Below are positions 58,172 through 64,000 of a stretch of DNA of 64,000 bases, in pieces. Location of the stretch: NCBI RefSeq assembly GCF_001420995.1, contig NZ_CP012184.1, forward strand, positions 4,696,501 to 4,760,500, given 5' to 3'. Source of the stretch: Pseudonocardia sp. EC080619-01 (GTDB lineage: Bacteria; Actinomycetota; Actinomycetes; Mycobacteriales; Pseudonocardiaceae). Under the pieces are notes generated by a model, which was given only the letters and a program-made list of their open reading frames with translations, made no database searches and was not told where the DNA came from. The first letter of the stretch is position 1, and every line of letters starts with the position of its first letter. Made by a program: the position numbers and the translations under genes.

Positions 58172-58798
58172 TCAGGGTAGGTAGAGCTCGCGCGGGCCGG
58201 CGTCGAGGGCCTCGACCGAGCCGCCCGTGTGCTCGGCGAGCCAGTCGCCGAACCCGTCGACGTCGTCCTCGGCGACGGCCACGGTCAGCGTGACGTCCGC
58301 GCCGTGCTCGACGTCGCAGAGCCGGTAGGCGGAGTGGCGCAGGTCGTGCTCGAGGCGCCCGGCCCGGTCGTGCGGCACGGCGAGCAGCAGCTCGCGGTGC
58401 CGGACCCGGCGCAGCTCCCCGACGGTGTCGAGGGTCTCGGCCAGCGCGCCGGAGTAGGCCCGGACCAGGCCGCCCGCGCCGAGCTTGGTGCCGCCGAACC
58501 AGCGGGACACGACGGCGACGACGTCGGTGAGCCCGCGCCGGGCCAGCACCTCCAGCATCGGGACGCCTGCGGTGCCCGAGGGTTCGCCGTCGTCGTTCGA
58601 GCGGGCGGTGAGGTCCCCGGTGGCCGGGTCGCCGATCCGCAGGGCGGTGCAGTGGTGGGTGGCGTCCGGTCCGGCCCGCCGGACCCGCTCGATCACGGCG
58701 GTCGCGGCCTCGACCGTGCCGGTGCGGGCCACGGTGCACACGAAGCGGGAGCGCTGGATCTCGATCTCGTGCACCCCGTCGCGGGCGATCACCCGCAC
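58172..58798 (-). CDS. YigZ/IMPACT family protein (UPF0029)
   Basis: This 208-residue protein has the N-terminal UPF0029 signature EIQRSRFVCTVART, THHCTALRIGD, NDDGEPSGTAGVPMLEVLARRGLTDVVAVVSRWFGGTKLGAGGLVRAY. A C-terminal ferredoxin-like domain follows. GTG 58798 was chosen because GGAG lies about 7 nt upstream. A role in ribosome or translation stress is known for eukaryotic IMPACT; the bacterial role is unclear. Confidence 0.9.
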   Translation of the reverse strand: MRVIARDGVHEIEIQRSRFVCTVARTGTVEAATAVIERVRRAGPDATHHCTALRIGDPATGDLTARSNDDGEPSGTAGVPMLEVLARRGLTDVVAVVSRWFGGTKLGAGGLVRAYSGALAETLDTVGELRRVRHRELLLAVPHDRAGRLEHDLRHSAYRLCDVEHGADVTLTVAVAEDDVDGFGDWLAEHTGGSVEALDAGPRELYLP

Positions 58799-58975
58799 GA
58801 CGCGCTCCGGGTCACACCGTGACGGCGCTCGCCATCGGCGGCGCCACGGGATCGATTCAGTGCAGACTGGTCGTGTCCGGTGAGGGGCTCCGCCCCACCC
58901 GGCGGTGCCGCCCCTCCCGGCACGAGAGCGGTCCCGGAGATCCGGGACCTCCGGGAGAAGAAGGGACCCACACCC

Positions 58976-59095
58976 ATGAGCGACACCCTCCGCGTCCTCC
59001 GTAGCGGCCTCGGCACGATCGCCCGCCGGATCGACGCCTACACCCTGCAGGCGTTCAACCCGGTCTACCCGACGCCGGCGGGCCGGGGTCGCTGA
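58976..59095 (+). CDS. Small hypothetical ORF, 39 residues
   Basis: ATG 58976 is preceded by GAAGAAGGG about 12 nt upstream. The peptide LRSGLGTIARRIDAYTLQAFNPVYP is amphipathic and basic. The 177 nt between it and the divergent yigZ hold several GC-rich hairpins (GGGGCTCCGCCCC, CCCGGAGATCCGGG) and no other gene. It may be a real small protein; evidence is only the RBS and codon pattern. Confidence 0.4.
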   Translation: MSDTLRVLRSGLGTIARRIDAYTLQAFNPVYPTPAGRGR

Positions 59096-59144
59096 CCCCC
59101 GGCCCACCGGCCGCCGTCACGGGCGCCCGAGGGCGGAGCGGCGC

Positions 59145-59459
59145 TCAGTCCTCGCCGTCGTCCCGCGAGGGGATCTTCAGCGGCCGCAGCCGCACCCACA
59201 GCACGAACAGCGCGCCGACGACCAGCATCGCGATGCCGGTGTCGAGGTTGAGGTTCGTCCCGCCGGTCTTCGCCAGGTTCTCCGGATCGTTCCCGGAGAC
59301 CAGCCCGACGATCAGCAGGACGAGGCCGTAGACCCCGAACAGCAGCGCGATCACCGAGCGCAGGTCGAACAGGTTGGTCGCGGTGGTCGAGATCGGGGCG
59401 TCGGTCCCGGCCCGGTCGCCGGTCCCGGGGTCGACGCCGCCGGAGTTGTCCTCGGTCAT
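59145..59459 (-). CDS. Small membrane protein next to a Na+/solute symporter
   Basis: This 104-residue protein has two membrane segments (VIALLFGVYGLVLLIVGLVSG and GIAMLVVGALFVLWVRL) with acidic N- and C-termini. GGAGGGAG lies 8 nt before ATG. It begins 17 nt after the symporter stop on the same strand. It may be an accessory subunit, as small proteins often accompany SSS transporters. Confidence 0.75.
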   Translation of the reverse strand: MTEDNSGGVDPGTGDRAGTDAPISTTATNLFDLRSVIALLFGVYGLVLLIVGLVSGNDPENLAKTGGTNLNLDTGIAMLVVGALFVLWVRLRPLKIPSRDDGED

Positions 59460-59476
59460 CTCTGGTCTCCCTCCGG

Positions 59477-61162
59477 TCAGCCGACGATGATGTAGAGAAC
59501 CACGGTCAGGGCGAGCACCAAGGCTCCCAGGACCATGGGCGACCGGTACCAGCCCGCGTCGTCGCCCTCCGAGGAGTGCGTGCGGGCCTCCTTGGACGTC
59601 AGGCTCCAGACCAGACCGACCAGCTCGGCGTCCGGCTTCGGGGTGCTCACCATCGACACCCCGGCGGCGACGCCGACACCGACGACGAACGCGGCGATCG
59701 CGCCGACGAAGCTGCCGGCCTGGCTGGACATCTGCCACACCTCGGTGCGCACCAGGACGTCGACGAGCACCGCGGCCGTGGTGCCGGACAGCAGGCCGAT
59801 CCAGGCCGACGGACCGGTCATCCGCTTCCAGAACAGGCCCAGGATGAAGATCGCGAACAGCGGTGCGTTGAAGAAGCTGAACAGCGACTGGATGTAGTCC
59901 ATCAGGTTCTCGGAGCCCGAGGCGATGAACGCCGTACCGATCGCCAGCACGCAGCCGATGATCGTCACCATCCGGCCCACCTGCAGGTAGTACCGGTCCG
60001 GGCGGTCCGGCCGGAGCCAGTCCTGCCAGATGTCGTAGGTGAACACGGTGTTGAACGAGCTGATGTTCGCCGCCATGCCCGCCATGAACGCGGCCAGCAG
60101 GCCGGCGATCGCGACGCCGAGGATGCCGTTCGGCAGGACCTCCTTCATCAGCAGCGACAGCGCGTTGTTGTAGGTGATGCCGTCGACGGCCTCACCGCCG
60201 CCCTCCTTCACCGCGCTGATCTGCGGGACCAGGATCGCGGCGATCATGCCGGGGGTCACGATGACCAGCACGACCAGCGCCTTCGGGAACGCGCCGATGA
60301 TCGGGGTGCGCCGGGCCGCGGACATGCTCTTGGCCGACAGTGCGCGCTGGACCTCGGCGAAGTTCGTCGTCCAGTAGCCGAACGAGAGCACGAAGCCGAG
60401 ACCGAACACGATGCCCAGCACGGACAGGAACGGGTTCGCGATCTCGGTCAGCGGCGTGCCCGGCCAGGCGTTGAGGTCGGCGCCCCCGCTGGGGCCCTCG
60501 GTCACCGCCCTGGTCAGGCCGTCCCAGCCGCCGACCCGGTTCAGCCCGGCGACGGTCAGCGGGATCAGCAGCGCGAGGATCACGAAGAACTGCAGGACCT
60601 CGGTGTAGATCGCCGCGGAGAGGCCGCCCAGGCTGATGTACCCGAGGACCACGACGGCCGCGACCGGGATGGCCAGGTACAGCGACCAGCCGAGCAGCGC
60701 CTCGAGCACCAGGCCGAGCGAGAACAGGTTGACGCCCGCGATCAGGATCGAGGCCACCGCGAAGATCACGGCCTGCACCCGCTGGGTGGTCCGGTTGAAC
60801 CGCTTGAGCAGGAACTCCGGGACGCTGCGGGCCTGGGAGCCGTAGTAGAACGGCATCATCACGATGCCGAGGAACACCATCGCCGGGATGGCGCCGAGCC
60901 AGTAGTAGTGCACCGTCGGCACGCCGTACTGCGCGCCGTTGGCCACCATGCCGATGAGCTCGATCGCGCCCAGGTTGGCCGAGATGAAGGCCAGACCGGT
61001 GATCCAGGCCGGCATCGACCGGCCGGACAGCAGGAAGTCGAGGCTCGACGACACCGAGCGCCGGGCCGCGTAGCCGATGCCGAGCACCAGCACGAAGTAG
61101 AAGGCGACCAGCAGGTAGTCGACGAGGTTCGGGTTGAGGCGCAGGACGTCCTGAGCGGTCAT
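59477..61162 (-). CDS. Sodium:solute symporter family (SSS) transporter, probable sugar transporter
   Basis: This 561-residue transporter of about 13-14 helices has YAARRSVSSSLDFLLSGRSMPAW, SANLGAIELIGMVANGAQYG and FNRTTQRVQAVIFAV. These resemble SGLT/vSGLT-type galactose and inositol carriers. GGGAGG precedes ATG 61162. It is divergent from deoR-galT, so galactose or a related sugar is the most likely substrate, driven by Na+. The promoter and a DeoR-type operator lie in the shared region. Confidence 0.9.
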   Translation of the reverse strand: MTAQDVLRLNPNLVDYLLVAFYFVLVLGIGYAARRSVSSSLDFLLSGRSMPAWITGLAFISANLGAIELIGMVANGAQYGVPTVHYYWLGAIPAMVFLGIVMMPFYYGSQARSVPEFLLKRFNRTTQRVQAVIFAVASILIAGVNLFSLGLVLEALLGWSLYLAIPVAAVVVLGYISLGGLSAAIYTEVLQFFVILALLIPLTVAGLNRVGGWDGLTRAVTEGPSGGADLNAWPGTPLTEIANPFLSVLGIVFGLGFVLSFGYWTTNFAEVQRALSAKSMSAARRTPIIGAFPKALVVLVIVTPGMIAAILVPQISAVKEGGGEAVDGITYNNALSLLMKEVLPNGILGVAIAGLLAAFMAGMAANISSFNTVFTYDIWQDWLRPDRPDRYYLQVGRMVTIIGCVLAIGTAFIASGSENLMDYIQSLFSFFNAPLFAIFILGLFWKRMTGPSAWIGLLSGTTAAVLVDVLVRTEVWQMSSQAGSFVGAIAAFVVGVGVAAGVSMVSTPKPDAELVGLVWSLTSKEARTHSSEGDDAGWYRSPMVLGALVLALTVVLYIIVG

Positions 61163-61295
61163 GCCGCGACCTCCCGCAACGCCTCCGGGGCCCGCCCGGG
61201 GGCCGTCTCGCGGTGATCCATCTCGGAAGCTCCTCGCCGTCGAGTGCGTACGTCCAACCGGCCCGGGCGACGACACGGTGCGCGAGCCACCGCAC

Positions 61296-61340
61296 AAGCT
61301 AGACCGCACTCGGACAGAAGTGAACACTTTCGCGCGAAGT
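61296..61340 (-). promoter_or_regulatory. Promoter of the SSS gene with DeoR-type operator
   Basis: On the minus strand, -35 TTCACT (61319-61324), 17-nt spacer and -10 TAGCTT (61296-61301). The palindromic ACTTTCGCGCGAAGT (61326-61340, core TTCGCGCGAA) abuts the -35 box and is a likely binding site for the divergent DeoR. The whole gap 61163-61467 is lower in G+C than neighbouring DNA. Confidence 0.5.
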
Positions 61341-61400
61341 TGAGACCCTTGCGTGATGATCGGAGTCCACATAATCGGGTCCCGCATTCTCTGCGCCCGC

Positions 61401-61429
61401 TTGCTGACCGTTCGTATTTGTTGCATTGT
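61401..61429 (+). promoter_or_regulatory. Promoter of deoR-galT
   Basis: -35 TTGCTG (61401-61406), 17-nt spacer and -10 CATTGT (61424-61429), about 39 nt before deoR. This is a moderate match to consensus. Confidence 0.45.
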
Positions 61430-61467
61430 GTGCGGGTGACGTCGATTCCCGCCGGGAGCCCCGGACG

Positions 61468-62259
61468 ATGAGCCTGCTCGCCGAACAGCGGCGCGAGGTC
61501 ATCGTCGACGAGGTCCGCACCCGCGGTGCGGTCCGCGTCTCCGAGCTCGCCGAGCACCTCGGGGTCTCCGAGATGACGGTGCGGCGTGACCTCGACGTCC
61601 TGGCGCGTCGCCGGCTGGTGGACAAGGTGCACGGCGGTGCGACGGCGATCGGCGAGCACACCACCGAGGAACCCGGGTTCTCCGCGAAGTCGGTCCGGGA
61701 GCTGGAGGAGAAGGACGCGATCGCCGCCGAGGCCGCGGAGCTCGTGACGCCCGGCTCGGCGGTCGGCCTGTCCGCCGGGACGACGACGTGGCGGCTCGCG
61801 CACCGGCTGGCGAGGATCCCGCGCCTGACCGTGGTCACCAACTCGCTCGCCGTCGCCGAGGCGCTGCACACCGGCGGCGCCGAGTCCCGCGGCACCACGG
61901 TGATCCTCACCGGCGGGGTGCGGACGCCGTCGGAGGCCCTGGTCGGACCGGTCGCGATCGCCGCGCTCCGCTCGCTGAACCTGGAGATCGTGTTCCTCGG
62001 CGTGCACGGGATGAGCGCGGCGGCCGGGTTCTCGACCCCGAACCTGACCGAGCGCGACACCAACCGCGCGCTCGTCGACGCCGGTCAGCAGCTCGTCGTC
62101 GTCGCCGACCACACCAAGTGGGGCACGGTCGGCATCTCCACCATCGCCGACCTCGACGAGGCCGACGTGCTGGTCACCGACGCCGGCCTGGCCGACACCG
62201 ACCGTGCGGTCCTCGAGGGCGAGGTGGACCGCCTGATCATCGCTGACCCCGGGAAGTAG
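61468..62259 (+). CDS. DeoR-family transcriptional repressor
   Basis: This 263-residue regulator has N-terminal HTH VRVSELAEHLGVSEMTVRRDLDVLARRRLVDKVHGGA and a sugar-phosphate-isomerase-like effector domain (TVVTNSLAVAEAL, VVVADHTKWG). It would sense a phosphorylated sugar. ATG 61468 has GGGAG 9 nt upstream. galT begins 2 nt after its stop, and the sugar symporter is divergent, so it likely controls both directions. Confidence 0.92.
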   Translation: MSLLAEQRREVIVDEVRTRGAVRVSELAEHLGVSEMTVRRDLDVLARRRLVDKVHGGATAIGEHTTEEPGFSAKSVRELEEKDAIAAEAAELVTPGSAVGLSAGTTTWRLAHRLARIPRLTVVTNSLAVAEALHTGGAESRGTTVILTGGVRTPSEALVGPVAIAALRSLNLEIVFLGVHGMSAAAGFSTPNLTERDTNRALVDAGQQLVVVADHTKWGTVGISTIADLDEADVLVTDAGLADTDRAVLEGEVDRLIIADPGK

Positions 62260-62261
62260 GC

Positions 62262-63347
62262 ATGACGGTGCAGAAGCTCTCGACACGGATGGCCGACGGC
62301 CGGGAGATCCTCTGGTTCGACGGCCCCGGTCACCCGCCCCGCGATCCCGCCGATCTCGTCGACCGGCGGGACCTGCCGCGGGTCACCCCGGCCTCGCAGC
62401 TGCGCTACGACGCGCTGGCGGGGGAGTGGGTGGCGATCGCCGCGCACCGGCAGGACCGCACGTACAAGCCCCCGGCCGACCAGTGCCCGCTCTGCCCGAG
62501 CCGCGACGGTCGGCTGACCGAGGTCCCGTCGCCCGAGTACGGCGTGGTCGCCTTCGAGAACCGGTTCCCGTCGTTCGGGTCCGCCCCGGGGGCGCCGCTC
62601 CCGGTGCCGGGCGAGGTGCCCGAGGCGGCGTCGGGGCGGTGCGAGGTCGTCTGCTTCACCGACGACCACTCGGTCCCGTTCTCCCGTCTCCCCCCGGAAC
62701 GGGTGCGGCTGGTGCTGGAGGCGTGGGCGGACCGGACCGCGGAGCTCGGCGCGCGTCCCGGGGTCCGCTACGTGTTCCCGTTCGAGAACCGCGGCGCCGA
62801 GATCGGCGTGACGCTGTCGCACCCGCACGGCCAGATCTACGCCTATCCCTACGTCCCGCCGTTCCCGCAGCGGATGCTCGCCCACGTCGCCGCGCACCGG
62901 GAGGCGACCGGGGAGAACCTGTTCGACTCGCTGCTCGCCGAGGAGCGCGCGGGGGAGCGGGTCGTCGTCTCCGGGGAGCACTGGACGGCGTTCGTGCCGG
63001 CGGCCGCGCGCTGGCCGGTCGAGGTGCACCTGTACCCGCACCGGCCCACGCCCGACCTGCCCGCGCTCGACGAGGCGCAGCGGGCCGAGTTCCCGCACGT
63101 CTACCTGGACCTGCTGCGCCGGCTCGACGCGCTCTACGACGACGAGCTGCCCTACGTCGCGGGCTGGAACCAGGCCCCCGTACGGGAGTCCGACGGCCGT
63201 GCCGACGCCCGGCTGCACCTGCGCGTGCACTCGATCCGCCGGGCCCCTGGCAAGATCAAGTATCTGGCCGGGTCGGAGTCCGGTGCGGGCGCCTTCATCT
63301 CGGACGTGCTGCCCGAGGCGGTCGCGGAGCGGCTGCGCGAGCTCTGA
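62262..63347 (+). CDS. galT: Galactose-1-phosphate uridylyltransferase
   Basis: This 361-residue HIT-superfamily enzyme of the Leloir pathway exchanges UMP between UDP-glucose and galactose-1-phosphate. The active-site motif HPHGQ is at 187-191. A CPLC zinc pair is at 75-78, and the C-terminal NQAPV...HLRVHSIRRAPGKIKYLAGSE block is typical. Located 2 nt after deoR. galK and galE are not in the window. Confidence 0.94.
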   Translation: MTVQKLSTRMADGREILWFDGPGHPPRDPADLVDRRDLPRVTPASQLRYDALAGEWVAIAAHRQDRTYKPPADQCPLCPSRDGRLTEVPSPEYGVVAFENRFPSFGSAPGAPLPVPGEVPEAASGRCEVVCFTDDHSVPFSRLPPERVRLVLEAWADRTAELGARPGVRYVFPFENRGAEIGVTLSHPHGQIYAYPYVPPFPQRMLAHVAAHREATGENLFDSLLAEERAGERVVVSGEHWTAFVPAAARWPVEVHLYPHRPTPDLPALDEAQRAEFPHVYLDLLRRLDALYDDELPYVAGWNQAPVRESDGRADARLHLRVHSIRRAPGKIKYLAGSESGAGAFISDVLPEAVAERLREL

Positions 63348-63372
63348 CCCCGGGCGGCCCCGGACATGCGTC

Positions 63373-63406
63373 GAGGCCGGTGCCCCTCCCCAGGGGCACC
63401 GGCCTC
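63373..63406. terminator. Bidirectional terminator hairpin
   Basis: GAGGCCGGTGCCCCT pairs perfectly with AGGGGCACCGGCCTC around a CCCC loop (15-bp stem). It lies between the convergent galT and NlpC/P60 genes. Confidence 0.85.
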
Positions 63407-63428
63407 GGACGTCTCGGGGGTGGGTCGG

Positions 63429-64000
63429 TCAGACCCGGACCGCGCTGTTGAACGGCATCGCGTCGATGTCGGAGTACTTCACCGGCTCGCCGCTCGTGGA
63501 CGCGTGCAGGATCTTGCCGTTGCCCGCGTAGATGCCCACGTGGCTCACCGGCGAGTAGAAGAACACCACGTCGCCGGGCTTGAGGTCGCTCTTCGAGACG
63601 GACTCGCCGTCCATGTCGGCCTGCGCGCTCGACGTGCGCGGGAGGTCGACGCCGACCTTCTCGAACGCCCACACCATCAGGCCGGAGCAGTCGAACGCGC
63701 TCGGGCCGGTGGCGCCCCACTGGTACGGGGTGCCGAGCTTGGTCTTGGCGGCGGCCAGCGCCTGCAGGCCGTTCGCGGAGCCGGTGAGGTCGGTGACGGG
63801 GTCGCCCGACACCTCGCCGGAGCCCGCGCCGTCGCGGGCGCTCGACCGGGCCTTCTCCTCGGCCTCGGCGGCCTTCTCCTCGGCGTCCTTCTTCGCGACC
63901 GCGGCGATCCGGGCGGCGTCGGCCTGCTCGAAGGCCTGCGGGACGGCGGAGGTGACGTGCTCCAGGCCGGTGCTCAACGAGGACGCGGCCTCGCTCGTCC
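63429..64000 (-). CDS. NlpC/P60 family cell-wall peptidase (C40), 5' end outside window
   Basis: The visible part is 190 residues. An Ala/Glu/Lys-rich coiled-coil-like region (AAVAKKDAEEKAAEAEEKA) is followed by the C40 catalytic domain. That domain has Cys in FDCSGLMVWAF, His in SHVGIYAGNGKILHAST and YQWGATGP before the Cys. It would cleave peptidoglycan stem peptides outside the membrane. The reading frame stays open to the window edge, so the signal peptide is not seen. The TTG at 63977 is unlikely to be the true start. Confidence 0.9.
   Translation of the reverse strand, partial: TSEAASSLSTGLEHVTSAVPQAFEQADAARIAAVAKKDAEEKAAEAEEKARSSARDGAGSGEVSGDPVTDLTGSANGLQALAAAKTKLGTPYQWGATGPSAFDCSGLMVWAFEKVGVDLPRTSSAQADMDGESVSKSDLKPGDVVFFYSPVSHVGIYAGNGKILHASTSGEPVKYSDIDAMPFNSAVRV

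Overview
The window is very G+C-rich, bacterial and densely coded. It looks like an actinobacterium of the Pseudonocardia type (Pseudonocardiaceae). The support is extreme GC3 coding, an Emb-type cell-wall arabinosyltransferase, an MPT70/83-like fasciclin lipoprotein, an Rv1284-like carbonic anhydrase, an Rv3406-like alkylsulfatase, an EphD-like fusion and DUF5313/DUF1990 proteins. No rRNA, tRNA, CRISPR array, insertion sequence or prophage was seen.

Positions 1-29.7 kb form an organosulfur-scavenging island. It holds: an arylsulfatase (cut by the window edge and frameshifted) beside a Fe(II)/2-oxoglutarate alkylsulfatase; a ROK regulator heading an oligopeptide-type ABC operon; true SsuD with an MHS-type MFS transporter; a coupled minus-strand operon ssuC-ssuB-monooxygenase-(hydrolase/Rrf2 fusion)-cupin-ssuA; a second ssuABC operon; a SAM-I riboswitch followed by a leader peptide, two DszA/NtaA-like monooxygenases and a second oligopeptide-type ABC system; and a carbonic anhydrase. 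A related detached module (MFS plus DszA-like monooxygenase) lies at 43.0-45.9 kb. The genes appear to work together: sulfonates and sulfate esters are imported, then desulfonated or hydrolysed to sulfite or sulfate. No flavin reductase is encoded in the window.

The unifying feature is a set of very short leader ORFs in front of nearly every sulfur module. Six belong to an R-R-x-[VIL]-D-x-x-R...C family, at 1710, 8682, 16881, 20548, 28572 and 43051. Two belong to a second, apparently undescribed FWPSRR...ELC family, at 20164 and 29655. Several start 7 nt after a TANCGT -10 box, so they are probably translated from leaderless mRNAs. An erm methyltransferase at 42.2 kb has the same leaderless layout, with a leader peptide containing the macrolide-arrest motif MRLR.

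Positions 29.8-42 kb hold a glyoxalase-fold protein, the arabinosyltransferase, a fasciclin lipoprotein with a molybdopterin oxidoreductase, LysR with a Glu/Leu-type dehydrogenase, and DUF1990/DUF5313 genes. Positions 46-64 kb hold a phosphodiester glycosidase, a putative diiron oxygenase/reductase/EphD operon with a TetR, ArsR with a VOC protein, crotonase and hydrolase genes, a beta-lactamase-fold lipoprotein, mntH, GNAT, YigZ, a Na+/solute symporter with DeoR and galT, and an NlpC/P60 peptidase cut by the right edge.

Four genes carry single-base frameshifts (arylsulfatase, ROK, DszA/NtaA-like monooxygenase, nucleotidyltransferase). Two of these lie in runs of 8 and 10 G. Sequencing error, real decay and phase variation cannot be told apart from the sequence alone.
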